In this document: positions 26,377 to 36,054 of the stretch, in pieces
Layout: the number at the start of each line of letters is the position of its first letter
Numbering within the stretch: position 1 is the stretch's first letter
Assembly (NCBI RefSeq): GCF_037975235.1
Contig: NZ_CP150241.1
Location: forward strand, 3,534,001-3,598,000
DNA: 64,000 nucleotides
Source of the DNA: Paenibacillus sp. FSL R5-0341
GTDB taxonomy: Bacteria; Bacillota; Bacilli; Paenibacillales; Paenibacillaceae
Direction of reading: 5' to 3'
Notes under the pieces: model-generated
Databases searched by the model: none
Told to the model about the DNA's origin: nothing
Seen by the model: the letters and a program-made list of their open reading frames with translations, nothing else
Made by a program: the position numbers and the translations under genes

Positions 26377-28604
26377 TGTACCGCCTCCTTGCTGGCATAG
26401 ATCTGCGCAAGTTGATTTCCTTTGCCTTCGAGTAGCCATAGAATGGACGTTACACCACGCGGATAATACTTGCTGCCAACCGCCACACCAGACAGGATCT
26501 GGTCACTCCAGCACCAGTAGGATTCTTCCGGATGCAGCAGCCAGTTTACATGAGCCGCATCTGCTGCCTTGCCTGTCTCATCCCATTCCACACCCAGCAG
26601 TTCTCTAGTGATAAATTGGGACAGATAGATTTTGCTCAGCCACGAGTTATTGCTTGTTGAGGACAGTTTCCAACCACCATCTTCGAACAGACATGTTCCC
26701 GGTACAAGAACCGTTTTCAGATGGGTTTGGAGTGCCTTCAAGTAAGGTCCAAAACGACCATTCACATCCAGTGCTGCTTCACAGCCTGTAAAGTAAGGGA
26801 ACACCAGACCTTCAATCGCCGGAATAATTCGGGAATCATTATTTTCTGCAATCACAGCCGGAATGTAGCCACCATCAGTCAACTGTGCAGCGATACTGGC
26901 GGCGCAGCGATCGGCTTGAAGCCCTGCTTGATGTGACAGATCCGCCAACTTCTCAGTCGCGAACAACTTCTCCAAGGCAACATAGACCGCCCAGCATTTG
27001 CCCGCCAGATAGATATTATTGCGAGACTGTCCAAGTGACACATCCAGGCTGTCATAGGTTGTAATCTCGGCTCCACCTTGGGTACGGCTGCTATCCAGGC
27101 CCATCAGACCGTTACGCTGTTCTGCATCGGGATGGTCCCGATTAAGCATGCTGTCGAAGCAATCCCGAATAACAGGCAGCATGTCTTTCACAAAAGCTTG
27201 ATTCTGTGTCTGTTCGATATATACCGTCGCACAGCAGAGCCAGTTCACCAGTTCTTCATGGCTCATCTGTGAGAAGCAGTCATCGATGCCCACTAGCTCA
27301 TATGCCGAGTATCCGGGGCGTGAGAACACATTGGCTACACCAATGTCATGAGTAAACGTAATTCCGCCCGGATATAACTTCTCTTCCCCCGGAAAACGAA
27401 CCTGATCCGTATAACTGTACCGTTTTACAAACCACTCCAGCTCATTCCGCACCGTCCAGGGATTCAAGGCAAGCTCGAAGTACAACTGATCAGCCGTCAG
27501 ATCAAGTGTGTTCATCATCCGATACTCCCCTTCGTTCACCACCCAGAGTGGCTCGCCATCGGCATCCAGCAGTTGAGTACTGGCATAATAGCTATGAATG
27601 GAATGAGCAAGCATGAATGATTGATCTTCACTCAGAGCAGCCGTTCCAAGGCGCTGTTCAACCTCTTCACAGGATGCGGTCAACTCACTGAAACGTTGAA
27701 GTGCATACTCTCCTGCGGCCTGGATATCAGCAAAATACCGCGTATACCAATACGTCGTGTCCATTCCGGTCGTCACAATACCCCCACGATAGAAACATAC
27801 TGCGAATTGATATGTACGTTTCTGTCCAGCCGGTACCTCCATTAGTAATGCCGCAGTTCCGCCAAGTCCAAAAGCCAGATTCTCCCGATGCTTCTCCTGT
27901 AGCAGCTTCTCCAACGTAAACCCGCGCGCAGGCCATAGTCCATCATCTGCTGACATAATGGCTGTAAGCCGACCTTGTCCAACACCTGTGATGGAGCCAC
28001 CTTCTGGTCCTCCAATCAAACGCATCGCAGAGTATGGATCATTGCCCTGATAGCCAAAGTAAGCTTTGCGAGATTGTTGACCTTGCGTGTTGTCAATCGT
28101 CATTTCCACCAATACGGCAGGTACGAGTGCATCCATTAAGGCTTCACGATCTCCACTCGTTGGATCAGGTACTGGACGTACAGGCGAGTAGATCCGGAAC
28201 GTCAGATCTCCCGCAGTCCACGTATCCGTACCTGAGGTGAATTCACGTGTAATATCTTCATCACGAAAAGCCGTAATAAGAGGTTGTAGAACCTTTGACG
28301 CAGTCGTCGACGAGGCCGTGTCCCCCTTTACCTCCATATCTACGGATGTCTGTGCCTGATCCCCATTCTCTAACTTCTCTACATCATAGCGGCTACTCTC
28401 ATCCTCGGAAGCTTCATAAAAAGGAAGTGCCTGATAATACTCTCCATCGCGAGATTGTAATCCAATATATACATTCTGATCAGCCGGCTTGCCGAGTTCC
28501 AGACCCAGCCCGCCCTTGGCTCCTTTGTAACCCAGTGTAAAACTCGCAAAAGCACCAATCGGTGCGTGATGTGCATTATAAAAGATGGATTTGGATGTGC
28601 TCAT
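26373..28604 (-). CDS. Beta-xylosidase, GH52
   Basis: A 743-residue GH52 enzyme, a retaining beta-xylosidase that releases xylose from xylo-oligosaccharides. Family marks are NAHHSP-like [18 protein letters not shown] at the start, [13 protein letters not shown] (nucleophile Glu) and [20 protein letters not shown] (acid/base Asp). It is intracellular, lacking a signal peptide. It is the first gene of the operon with the GH67 gene; acting together they clear decorated xylo-oligomers. The ATG at 28604 follows GAGAGGGG. A CRE-like site lies 26 bases upstream, and an AraC regulator is divergent. Confidence 0.95.
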   Translation of the reverse strand: MSTSKSIFYNAHHAPIGAFASFTLGYKGAKGGLGLELGKPADQNVYIGLQSRDGEYYQALPFYEASEDESSRYDVEKLENGDQAQTSVDMEVKGDTASSTTASKVLQPLITAFRDEDITREFTSGTDTWTAGDLTFRIYSPVRPVPDPTSGDREALMDALVPAVLVEMTIDNTQGQQSRKAYFGYQGNDPYSAMRLIGGPEGGSITGVGQGRLTAIMSADDGLWPARGFTLEKLLQEKHRENLAFGLGGTAALLMEVPAGQKRTYQFAVCFYRGGIVTTGMDTTYWYTRYFADIQAAGEYALQRFSELTASCEEVEQRLGTAALSEDQSFMLAHSIHSYYASTQLLDADGEPLWVVNEGEYRMMNTLDLTADQLYFELALNPWTVRNELEWFVKRYSYTDQVRFPGEEKLYPGGITFTHDIGVANVFSRPGYSAYELVGIDDCFSQMSHEELVNWLCCATVYIEQTQNQAFVKDMLPVIRDCFDSMLNRDHPDAEQRNGLMGLDSSRTQGGAEITTYDSLDVSLGQSRNNIYLAGKCWAVYVALEKLFATEKLADLSHQAGLQADRCAASIAAQLTDGGYIPAVIAENNDSRIIPAIEGLVFPYFTGCEAALDVNGRFGPYLKALQTHLKTVLVPGTCLFEDGGWKLSSTSNNSWLSKIYLSQFITRELLGVEWDETGKAADAAHVNWLLHPEESYWCWSDQILSGVAVGSKYYPRGVTSILWLLEGKGNQLAQIYASKEAVQ

Positions 28605-28629
28605 GAATCATAACCCCTCTCAGAATGGT

Positions 28630-28645
28630 ATGCATACGTTTTCAT
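28630..28645. promoter_or_regulatory. CRE-like site (CcpA)
   Basis: ATGCATACGTTTTCAT matches the CRE consensus WTGNNARCGNWWWCAW except for one position (T for A). It lies just upstream of the GH52 gene, so glucose repression of the operon is likely. Confidence 0.6.
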
Positions 28646-28780
28646 TAGCCCCATCCTAACATGTGGTTCCATCTCAGACCATGATCAAATCAATCGGATA
28701 TTTACCCAAATCAAGCTGATAGACTATAATAAATTAAAGCGGTTACAAAACTATTCCATTTGATATAAGGGGGATCTTCC

Positions 28781-29692
28781 ATGTCTTCAACGTATTTGCC
28801 TCCCGATTTGGGAGAAAGTGTCCATGAAGTTTTTTATCCAGATGTGCAAACAACGGTCAATCTGTTCGCCATTCATTTGCGAAGTGTCGGTACAGACTGG
28901 GATTACCCGGCGCATGAGCACCCTCAATATGAATTAAACTATGTCACGGAAGGCGAGCAACGCATGATGGTGAACGGTACACTGTATATTCAAAAGGCTG
29001 GCGAACTGCTTTTGATTCCTCCGGGCAGCATTCATTCAAGCCAAAGCCATAACGGCAAAGGATTCACGTATTTTTGCATGCATTTTGATATTGATGATCA
29101 GTTGTTCTTATCGTTGCTGGCCCGCATCAAACAAGTGCGATTCACTGCGGATAGTCCGGTTACGCAGCAGATCGAGCCCGTTTTGCGCAAATTGATGTCA
29201 TCCGCGGATGATGAAGCAGCAAGTACGATGATGCAGCGAATGCAGCTGCAATCTGCAGTATTCGAACTATTCGGCCATCTGTGGGAGGCGGTCTCGCAGG
29301 AGGCAGCGCAATGGTTTACGGAAGGACACGAGAAGATCGAACTCGCCCATCGGATTCGCAATCGATTGCAAGGACTGATGAGTCAGCAATTCAAACAGGG
29401 ACACGAATCGGAAGGACACTATGGCATTGATGATATTGCAGCAGAGCTGGGCATCAGTTCTTCTCACTGTAATCGTGTCTTCAAGCAGGTATTCGGTCAG
29501 TCTCCCCGCGCTGTATTGTCTCAGTTGGTTCTGCATGAAGCGAAGCTTCTCCTTGGCAATCCGAAGCTGTCTGTTCAAAATATTGCAGTCATGCTGGGGT
29601 ACAAGGATATTGCCCATTTCAGTCGTCAATTCAAGCGCTGGTCCGGCATGTCGCCATCCCGTTACCGACAGGAACAGCCTGCTTTGGATTAA
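28781..29692 (+). CDS. AraC-family regulator of the xylan-oligomer operon
   Basis: A 303-residue regulator. The N-terminal ~110 residues form a cupin sugar-sensing domain (YPAHEHPQYELNYVTEGEQ, LLLIPPGSIHSS). The C-terminal ~100 residues carry the two HTH motifs of AraC proteins: IDDIAAELGISSSHCNRVFKQVFG and VQNIAVMLGYKDIAHFSRQFKRWSGMSPSRYR. The ATG follows AAGGGGGA. Being divergent from the GH52-GH67 operon, it is its probable activator. Confidence 0.88.
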   Translation: MSSTYLPPDLGESVHEVFYPDVQTTVNLFAIHLRSVGTDWDYPAHEHPQYELNYVTEGEQRMMVNGTLYIQKAGELLLIPPGSIHSSQSHNGKGFTYFCMHFDIDDQLFLSLLARIKQVRFTADSPVTQQIEPVLRKLMSSADDEAASTMMQRMQLQSAVFELFGHLWEAVSQEAAQWFTEGHEKIELAHRIRNRLQGLMSQQFKQGHESEGHYGIDDIAAELGISSSHCNRVFKQVFGQSPRAVLSQLVLHEAKLLLGNPKLSVQNIAVMLGYKDIAHFSRQFKRWSGMSPSRYRQEQPALD

Positions 29693-29711
29693 AGTCCAGT
29701 AGCAGGCTGTT
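29673..29711 (+). terminator. Possible terminator of the AraC gene
   Basis: Perfect eleven-base arms AACAGCCTGCT and AGCAGGCTGTT spanning the end of the gene; no T run follows, so the call is uncertain. Confidence 0.4.
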
Positions 29712-29771
29712 GGGCTTAATTCAACATTTCGCTTGATTCGATTCAAGAGGTTCTCTGTATTTATATAAGGG

Positions 29772-31175
29772 TTATTTCAACAAACGCTTAATCAACTTCA
29801 GCTTGTTATCATACGGTGGATACAGAATCGGCAGATTCAATTTGGTGCTTTTTTTCAGAACACTTTTGAGATGGGAGAAGGTCTCGAAACTATACTGCCC
29901 ATGATACGAGCCAACACCAGAATGACCAACACCGCCAAATGGCAGACGCGGATTCGCTACATGCGTAATGGTATCGTTAATGCAGCCGCCTCCAAATGAA
30001 ACTTCGCGCAGCACTTTGTCCTGAACTTGGGTGTCAGAAGTAAACAGATACAAGGCGAGCGGTTTTGGCCGTTTTACGATCTCTGTAATGGCTTCATCCA
30101 GGTTACGATAACTGATGATCGGTAGAATCGGTCCAAAAATCTCATCTTCCATCGTCGCTGCATCCCAGGACTCCGCATCAATCAAAGTAGGTTCAATGAA
30201 TCGATCTTCCTCATCCGAAGCTCCCCCGTAGATCACTTTGGCCTTATCCCGTTCTATCAGAGTCGTCAGACGTTTAAAATGACCCTTGTTGACGATTCGC
30301 CCATAGTCCTTGTTGTGCTGAATATCCGAACCAAAGAAGGACACGATCGCTGCTTTCATCTCCGTAATTAACGGTTCCTTCACGCGCTCATGCACGAGTA
30401 AATAATCAGGTGCAATACAGGTCTGTCCTGTATTGAGCAATTTTCCCCATATGATGCGCTCCGCAGCTACTTTGATATCGGCCTGTTCATCCACGATGAC
30501 TGGGCTCTTGCCGCCAAGTTCCAACGTAACGGGAACCAGATTTTTGGCAGCTGCCTCCATTACAATCTTGCCAACCGGTACACTGCCTGTAAAAAAGATA
30601 TAGTCAAACGGCGCGTTAATCAGCGCGGTCGTTGTGTCTTTGGCACCGTCAAGTACCTGTACGTATGACGGTTCGAACACGGTCGCGATCATTTCACGGA
30701 CAACAGCGGACACCGCAGGTGTATTCTCTGACGCTTTGAGTACGGCTGTGTTGCCTGCCGCAATCGCACCTACCAATGGTTCGATTAAGAGTTGAAAAGG
30801 ATAATTAAATGGTCCGATGATCAGAACCGTCCCGTAGGGTTCGGGTATGATATAACTTTTCGAACCCAGGAGTGCCATTTGCGTTTTGACTTTAACGGGT
30901 TTCACCCATTTCTTCACTTTACGAATGGTGTGTGTAATGCTGTCCATCATGAATCCGATCTCGGTCGTGTAGGATTCGAACTCACTTTTTCCCAAATCCT
31001 GATAGAGGGCTTCTGTCAGTCTGGTCTCGTACTTTTGAATCGCCTGCTTCAGTTGGGTCAGACGGGCAATTCGGGCTTCTGCCGATCGTGTTGCCCCGGA
31101 ACGAAAGAACTGTCGTTGCTGCTCCAAAATCTGTTCAACTTCCTGACTGGTTACTTCCTGTATAGTTGTTGTCAT
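29772..31175 (-). CDS. Aldehyde dehydrogenase (class 3-like, YwdH type)
   Basis: A 467-residue ALDH. The catalytic Cys is in NTGQTCIAPDY, the general base Glu in LELGGKSPVIV, and the cofactor glycine motif is FTGSVPVG. The length near 460 and the tail KLIKRLLK resemble the class 3/fatty aldehyde group, whose C-terminal tail can contact membranes. The ATG at 31175 is preceded by GAGGAG. An ArsR-type gene 90 bases upstream on the same strand may regulate it. The natural aldehyde is not known. Confidence 0.9.
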   Translation of the reverse strand: MTTTIQEVTSQEVEQILEQQRQFFRSGATRSAEARIARLTQLKQAIQKYETRLTEALYQDLGKSEFESYTTEIGFMMDSITHTIRKVKKWVKPVKVKTQMALLGSKSYIIPEPYGTVLIIGPFNYPFQLLIEPLVGAIAAGNTAVLKASENTPAVSAVVREMIATVFEPSYVQVLDGAKDTTTALINAPFDYIFFTGSVPVGKIVMEAAAKNLVPVTLELGGKSPVIVDEQADIKVAAERIIWGKLLNTGQTCIAPDYLLVHERVKEPLITEMKAAIVSFFGSDIQHNKDYGRIVNKGHFKRLTTLIERDKAKVIYGGASDEEDRFIEPTLIDAESWDAATMEDEIFGPILPIISYRNLDEAITEIVKRPKPLALYLFTSDTQVQDKVLREVSFGGGCINDTITHVANPRLPFGGVGHSGVGSYHGQYSFETFSHLKSVLKKSTKLNLPILYPPYDNKLKLIKRLLK

Positions 31176-31265
31176 ATTTACATACTCCTCTATTTATTAT
31201 TGATCAAGTGTTTAAACTCACGAACCTATAAGACACATGCAAAAGCATGTTTGATCACCATTAAT

Positions 31266-31568
31266 CTACAGACACTCTTCTTCCAAAGCAGCTACCAGTT
31301 CCTTCAGCAGTTCTACCGATGCATTCAATGAAGCCGAATAATAGCGCTGTGTGCCCTTCTGTTCCACAGATATAAGCCCCTTCTCTAACAACAGCTTAAG
31401 ATGATGAGATATCGCTGGCCGGGATAAGCTGGATTGTTCGGTAATTTCATTCACCGTCATTCTGCCCTTCTCGGTAAGTGTCAGCAAAATGGCTTGACGA
31501 TGGTTGTCACTTAATACTTGAAATAACGGGATACAGGTTTGAAAAACGCTAATCGCTTTTTGTCCCAT
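31266..31568 (-). CDS. ArsR-family transcriptional regulator
   Basis: A 100-residue winged-helix protein: FQVLSDNHRQAILLTLTEKG, recognition helix in LSRPAISHHLKLLLEKGL, wing EQKGTQRYYSA. The metal motif of ArsR/SmtB is absent. It lies upstream of the aldehyde dehydrogenase gene, which it may repress. ATG 31568 is chosen because GAGGTGA lies upstream; the GTG nine bases earlier falls inside that site. Confidence 0.85.
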   Translation of the reverse strand: MGQKAISVFQTCIPLFQVLSDNHRQAILLTLTEKGRMTVNEITEQSSLSRPAISHHLKLLLEKGLISVEQKGTQRYYSASLNASVELLKELVAALEEECL

Positions 31569-31710
31569 GGTGTTCACCTCTGTACTATTCTTCGTATATT
31601 ATTCTCTATCCGATATCTGTTGGTTTAAACATTCGAACCTAATGATTGAATTGTACTCTCTACTCCTTTGAACTGCAAGTAAATCATCAAATAAATTCAA
31701 TACAATGACG

Positions 31711-31724
31711 ATAAAGCGCTTCCA
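31711..31724. promoter_or_regulatory. Possible CRE half-match before the GntR gene
   Basis: ATAAAGCGCTTCCA: the right half fits the CcpA consensus, the left half differs at two positions. It abuts the GntR palindrome. Plausible for uronate genes, but weak. Confidence 0.35.
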
Positions 31725-31750
31725 TACTACCATACAAGTATGGTAGTATG
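31723..31750. promoter_or_regulatory. Large palindrome, probable operator of the GntR regulator
   Basis: Perfect 12-base arms CATACTACCATA and TATGGTAGTATG with a four-base centre CAAG, 20 bases before the GTG start of the GntR gene. The TATGGTA core recalls the TGGTATACCA-like sites of UxuR/ExuR-type GntR proteins. A hairpin terminator is excluded by the lack of a T run. Confidence 0.65.
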
Positions 31751-31770
31751 TCAATGAAGGAGTTGAAGTT

Positions 31771-32502
31771 GTGGAATATACCCCAAAGTTATCATCCAAA
31801 GCCGGCTTGTCGCCTGCTGCGAACAGTCTATCTTCTATGAACAAGCAATCTTACTCGACACGAGATGCCGTATATGTCACGCTGAAGCAGCTCATTTTGA
31901 ACCTGAAAATGCCTCCGGGAACAGCCATTTCCGAGAAGGAAATTTCGCTGGAGTTCCAGGTCAGCCGGACACCGGTTCGAGAAAGTTTTGTAAGGCTTGC
32001 TCAAGAAGGTCTGCTGGAAGTGTATCCACAGCGTGGCACATACGTCTCTCTAATCCAGCTCGATCTGGTTGAGGAAGCAAGGTTCATGCGAGAACAACTC
32101 GAACGAGCCGTGATCAGACTTGCCTGCGAGCATTTTCCGGATGAACAGATGATGGCACTTGAACAGAATCTTGCCCGTCAACAGGAATGCAGGGTCAATC
32201 CGGATGATGAACGAATGTTCCAATTGGATGAGGAATTCCATAGCACTCTTTTTGCAGGCTGTAACAAAAGTAACACCTGGACTGTCATCCAGCAGATGAA
32301 TGTGCATTTGAATCGCAGTCGCATGCTTCGCCTGTCCTCGGATCACCAGTGGGATCACCTGATCGAACAGCACAGGTCCATGGTCCAGGCTATACAAGAG
32401 CATAATGCCCTGACGGCAGAGCGACTGATGCAGGAACACCTGCATTTAACTGTCACCGATTTGGCTGTCCTGCAGGATACATATCCATCCTATTTTCAAT
32501 GA
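31771..32502 (+). CDS. GntR-family regulator with FCD domain (uronate genes)
   Basis: A 243-residue GntR/FadR-type regulator. The wHTH is in ISEKEISLEFQVSRTPVRESFVRLAQEGLLEVYPQRGTYV (about residues 53-92). The rest is an all-helical FCD domain that binds a carboxylate; metal/ligand positions include Asp and His in DEEFHSTLFAG and the later HRSMVQAI. The GTG start at 31771 follows AAGGAG by eight bases. It lies 40 bases before uxuA and is probably cotranscribed with it, so a hexuronate or aldonate is the likely signal. Confidence 0.88.
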   Translation: MEYTPKLSSKAGLSPAANSLSSMNKQSYSTRDAVYVTLKQLILNLKMPPGTAISEKEISLEFQVSRTPVRESFVRLAQEGLLEVYPQRGTYVSLIQLDLVEEARFMREQLERAVIRLACEHFPDEQMMALEQNLARQQECRVNPDDERMFQLDEEFHSTLFAGCNKSNTWTVIQQMNVHLNRSRMLRLSSDHQWDHLIEQHRSMVQAIQEHNALTAERLMQEHLHLTVTDLAVLQDTYPSYFQ

Positions 32503-32542
32503 CTGAATTCTTCTTACTACTATTCATGATGAGGTGAACGTG

Positions 32543-33610
32543 ATGAGAATGGTGTTTCGCTGGTTTGGCGAAGGCAATGATACGGTAACACTGGATCACA
32601 TCCGGCAGATTCCGGGTGTTGAAGGTATTGTGTGGGCGCTGCACGATGTTCCTGCTGGCGAGGAATGGCCGATGGACAAAATACTCGCTGTCAAAGTGGC
32701 AGCAGACAAGGCCGGTTTACATCTGGATGTCGTTGAGAGTGTGAACATCCATGAGGATATCAAGTTGGGCCTCCCATCAAGGGATAAATACATTGCGAAC
32801 TATATTAAAACGATGGAGAAACTGGCTCAGGTGGGTGTGAAGGTCATCTGCTACAACTTTATGCCGATCTTCGACTGGCTTCGCACGGATATGCACAAGG
32901 AAATGGAGGATGGCTCAACGGCCCTCTTCTATGAGCACAGTAAACTCGCAAATATAGAACCCCTGGAACTGGTTCGACGCATTACAGAGAACTCAGCACT
33001 TACCATGCCAGGTTGGGAACCGGAACGATTGCAGTATTTAACCGGACTGTTTGAAGCATACAAGGATGTAACTGAGGAACATATGTGGGAGCACGCGCGT
33101 TACTTCCTGCAAGAGATTATTCCTACAGCGGAACGGCTGGGGATTCGAATGGCGATCCATCCGGATGACCCGCCATGGCCGATCTTTGGATTACCGAAGA
33201 TTATTACGAGTCAGGAGAATGTTCGCAAATATCTTAATCTTTATGATAGCCCTTACAATAGCGTGACGCTGTGCAGTGGCTCCCTTGGAGCGAATGCCGA
33301 CAATGACATTATCGGAATGATTCACGAGTTCAAGGACCGGATTCCATTTGCCCATATTCGTAATGTTAAAATCTACGATAACGGCGACTTTATCGAAACC
33401 TCACACCGCAGTCAGGATGGCAGTGTTGATATTGCAGGGGTTGTTGAGGCTTATCACGATATTGGTTATGAAGGTTATGCAAGACCCGACCATGGTCGTC
33501 ATCTCTGGGGGGAACAATGCCGACCTGGCTATGGACTCTATGACCGGGCTTTGGGGATCATGTATCTCTGGGGCGTCTGGGATTCCCTGCAAAGGAGGGC
33601 AAAAGCATGA
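32543..33610 (+). CDS. uxuA: Mannonate dehydratase
   Basis: A 355-residue UxuA that dehydrates D-mannonate to 2-keto-3-deoxy-D-gluconate. Typical parts are [25 protein letters not shown] at the start (split over the first ~25 residues), [29 protein letters not shown] and the C-terminal [11 protein letters not shown], which supply metal-binding His and Cys residues. ATG 32543 is chosen because GAGGTG ends six bases upstream; the GTG at 32534 overlaps that site. Its product enters the Entner-Doudoroff branch by KDG kinase and aldolase, not encoded here. Confidence 0.95.
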   Translation: MRMVFRWFGEGNDTVTLDHIRQIPGVEGIVWALHDVPAGEEWPMDKILAVKVAADKAGLHLDVVESVNIHEDIKLGLPSRDKYIANYIKTMEKLAQVGVKVICYNFMPIFDWLRTDMHKEMEDGSTALFYEHSKLANIEPLELVRRITENSALTMPGWEPERLQYLTGLFEAYKDVTEEHMWEHARYFLQEIIPTAERLGIRMAIHPDDPPWPIFGLPKIITSQENVRKYLNLYDSPYNSVTLCSGSLGANADNDIIGMIHEFKDRIPFAHIRNVKIYDNGDFIETSHRSQDGSVDIAGVVEAYHDIGYEGYARPDHGRHLWGEQCRPGYGLYDRALGIMYLWGVWDSLQRRAKA

Positions 33611-34470
33611 GTGAACACATATATGAACGCTCATCTCGCCTTGAAGGCAGAACGGCTGTAATCACTGGAGGTGCTGGAGTATTATGCCGCTCCATGGCGG
33701 AAGAACTTGCTCGGCATGGTGCAAGTGTAGCCATCCTGAACCGCACCGTGTCCAAGGGTCAGGAAGTTGTAGCTACGATTGAAGCTGCCGGTGGCCGAGC
33801 GATTGCTATTGCTTGTGATGTAACCCAGGCCGATAGTATGCAGGCGGCGGCAGATGCTGTGCTGGAACAGTTTGGACCCTGTGATATTCTCATTAATGGC
33901 GCGGGTGGTAATAACGCCAGTGCCAACACTACGAATGAAATTTTCAGATTGGAAGATCTGGAACAGAGCGACGTCACTACGTTTTTCGATGTGAGTGTAG
34001 AGGGATTTCGGCAGGTCATGGATCTGAATTTTGTCGGTTCCCTCATCCCAACGCAGATCTTTGCAAAACATATGATTGAGCGTGATGTTCCGGCAACGGT
34101 CATTAATATTTCTTCCATGAGCGCCCCATCGCCCATGACGAAAGTTCCTGCGTACAGTGCTGCCAAGGCAGCGATTAACAACTTTACGCAATGGCTCGCC
34201 GTTCATCTGGCTGAATCCGGTATTCGTGTCAACGCCATTGCACCGGGGTTCTTCTTGACTGAACAAAATCGCAATCTATTGCTGCAACCAGATGGCTCAC
34301 CTACGGAACGTTCCAGTAAAATCATTGCGCATACTCCTATGCGCCGCTTCGGCAAACCGGAGGATCTGCTGGGCACATTGATGTGGCTTGCGGATGAAAG
34401 ACAATCCGGCTTCGTCACAGGCACAGTCATTCCCGTAGATGGCGGATTTATGGCGTATTCTGGTGTTTAA
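33607..34470 (+). CDS. uxuB: SDR-type D-mannonate oxidoreductase (fructuronate reductase)
   Basis: A 287-residue short-chain dehydrogenase with TGGAGVLC as cofactor motif, NGAGGNN, Ser in NISSMSA and YSAAKAA for Tyr-x3-Lys. The long insert after NGAGGNNAS and the [12 protein letters not shown] region match the Bacillus UxuB/YjmF type, which reduces D-fructuronate to D-mannonate. The start ATG overlaps the uxuA stop (ATGA), so both are made together. Uronate isomerase (uxaC) is not in the window. Confidence 0.9.
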   Translation: MSEHIYERSSRLEGRTAVITGGAGVLCRSMAEELARHGASVAILNRTVSKGQEVVATIEAAGGRAIAIACDVTQADSMQAAADAVLEQFGPCDILINGAGGNNASANTTNEIFRLEDLEQSDVTTFFDVSVEGFRQVMDLNFVGSLIPTQIFAKHMIERDVPATVINISSMSAPSPMTKVPAYSAAKAAINNFTQWLAVHLAESGIRVNAIAPGFFLTEQNRNLLLQPDGSPTERSSKIIAHTPMRRFGKPEDLLGTLMWLADERQSGFVTGTVIPVDGGFMAYSGV

Positions 34471-34512
34471 TGATTTCTTACACAGACACTCCGATGAAAG
34501 AACAACCTTCCA

Positions 34513-34620
34513 ATCGCTGTTATCCCAGATTTTAACGATTCACTTCTCCAAAGGAGAAATCCGGGGATAAAGGCGAGCGCTTCGCTTTTTCAGGTTTTTT
34601 CTTTCCTCTCCGTTACGTGT
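34513..34620. repeat. Structured repeat element, copy 1
   Basis: A ~100-base element with arms TTATCCCAGATTT (34520-34532) and AAATCCGGGGATAA (34557-34570) around a second stem TTCTCC/GGAGAA, then GGCGAGCGCTTCGCTTTTTC. A related element at 45391-45482 has the same layout with paired base changes in the arms, which points to selection for the folded form. No coding potential. It fills most of the 343-base gap between uxuB and the DUF421 gene. Confidence 0.6.
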
Positions 34621-34655
34621 AAATGAATCAGTTCAACTAATATAGGTATTTAATG

Positions 34656-34693
34656 AAACCGAAGCTTGGGATACTTACCCAGGTTTCGGTTTT
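34656..34693 (+). terminator. Terminator of the GntR-uxuA-uxuB operon
   Basis: Arms AAACCGAA and TTCGGTTT with an inner CTTGGG/CCCAGG stem, followed by TTT. It lies ~185 bases after uxuB, beyond the repeat element. Confidence 0.7.
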
Positions 34694-34813
34694 TGGCGTT
34701 CAAGCATAAGATCCTCCAGCGTAGGAAAAGCTTGTTATAATACGTGTTCAAAAGCAAACTTTTTAAACAACCTCTTATAGAGCTATGGTGAAATAAAGGA
34801 AGGTGATACATAT

Positions 34814-35542
34814 ATGATGGAAGAAACATGGGTTGTTGCCGTACGGTCTATTATTGCCTTTCTGACCCTGATCATCTATACAAGGGTGCTGGGCAAGCAG
34901 CAGATGGGTAACTTGACGTATTTTGATTATATTAACGGCATTACAATCGGTTCCATTGCGGGTACGTTTGCAACTGATCTCTCCTCCAAGGCGTGGATTC
35001 ATTTTGTGGCCTTGACCATTTTCACAATCATTACGATCATCTTTCAGTATATTACACTGAAAAATCGTACCATCTCCAAACTGATGGACTCTGATCCCAC
35101 ATTGATCATCCAGAACGGTAAAATTCTTGAACAGAACCTGAGTAAAATGCGAGTCAAATTTGACGAATTGACCATGATGCTGCGCCAGAAGGATGTATTT
35201 GATATCACGACACTGGATTACGCCATTCTGGAGCCGGATGGCAGCCTCTCGGTTGTTTTAAAACCCGAGAATCAACCGGTAACCGCGAAAGACATGCATA
35301 TGCACCCGCCCAAGAGCAAGCTGATGACCGAGATTATCATTGATGGCCTGCTGATTAAGCAAAATCTGGAGGAAAGAAACAAAGATACGAACTGGCTCAG
35401 TGAGCAGCTGAAAAAGCAAAACATCACGATACAGGATATCGCTTTTGCCGCCATATTACCCAATGACAAATTGTATGTGGACCTGTTCAAGGATAAGATC
35501 ACCGAAAAAATCGATATGGGCGATTATGAGGGGCCTTTCTAA
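34814..35542 (+). CDS. DUF421 membrane protein (YetF/YdfS-like)
   Basis: A 242-residue protein. Residues ~5-85 hold three membrane segments with the family motif YTRVLGKQQMGNLTYFDYINGITIGSIAG. Two small soluble DUF421 domains follow, including the motif LIIQNGKILEQNL and a second similar one, IIIDGLLIKQNLEE. Members include B. subtilis YetF, YdfS and YrbG; DUF421 domains also occur in spore-membrane proteins. Function unknown. It starts at ATG 34814 (a second ATG follows at once), after AGGAAGGTGA, and is followed 26 bases on by the DUF4363 gene. Confidence 0.88.
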   Translation: MMEETWVVAVRSIIAFLTLIIYTRVLGKQQMGNLTYFDYINGITIGSIAGTFATDLSSKAWIHFVALTIFTIITIIFQYITLKNRTISKLMDSDPTLIIQNGKILEQNLSKMRVKFDELTMMLRQKDVFDITTLDYAILEPDGSLSVVLKPENQPVTAKDMHMHPPKSKLMTEIIIDGLLIKQNLEERNKDTNWLSEQLKKQNITIQDIAFAAILPNDKLYVDLFKDKITEKIDMGDYEGPF

Positions 35543-35568
35543 ACTCTTTACATCAAGGAGGCGGTTGA

Positions 35569-35940
35569 ATGAAAACGCGTTTCTGGCTGCTATATGTGCT
35601 TCCGATCTTCCTCATTCTTGTGTTCGTTGCCATTATGGCTAGCGGAGCTTTTCTCAAAAAGCCCTTTGGCACCGATGATCGTTTGCTTGAATCTATACAA
35701 ACATTAGAGAAACAGGTTGAGGGTAAAAAATGGACTGAAGCCACGTCTCAAGTTAATTACGCAATGAAGGCCTGGGATAAAATCGTAAACCGTATTCAGT
35801 TCAGTGTAGAGCGTGAAACGATATATGATATTCTGGGCACCCTTGCTCGGATCAAGGGCGGCGTTGCGGCAGAGGATGATAAGGCGATTATGGAAGAGAT
35901 TTATTACTTTTATGTGCTATGGGATAATCTTGGAGATTAG
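35569..35940 (+). CDS. DUF4363 family protein
   Basis: A 123-residue protein with an N-terminal membrane anchor (residues ~6-28, FWLLYVLPIFLILVFVAIM) and a helical extracytoplasmic part. In that part WTEATSQVNYAMKAWDKIVNRIQFSVE and later MEEIYYFYVLWDNLGD are typical of DUF4363. The family often lies beside DUF421 genes, as here, so the two may form a membrane complex. The start is ATG after AAGGAGG. Confidence 0.85.
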   Translation: MKTRFWLLYVLPIFLILVFVAIMASGAFLKKPFGTDDRLLESIQTLEKQVEGKKWTEATSQVNYAMKAWDKIVNRIQFSVERETIYDILGTLARIKGGVAAEDDKAIMEEIYYFYVLWDNLGD

Positions 35941-35990
35941 GTTCAATATCTTTAATATCAGACTTCAATATCAGATGTACGTCCAAAATT

Positions 35991-36032
35991 AAAAGGCACT
36001 CTCCTTTCATGAAGAAAGGAAGTGCCTTTTTT
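35991..36032. terminator. Terminator after the DUF421-DUF4363 operon
   Basis: Arms AAAAGGCACT and AGTGCCTTTT with an inner CCTTTC/GAAAGG stem and a T run; it can serve both the plus-strand operon and the convergent M50 gene. Confidence 0.85.
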
Positions 36033-36054
36033 GCTTTGTATACCTTTATAAACA

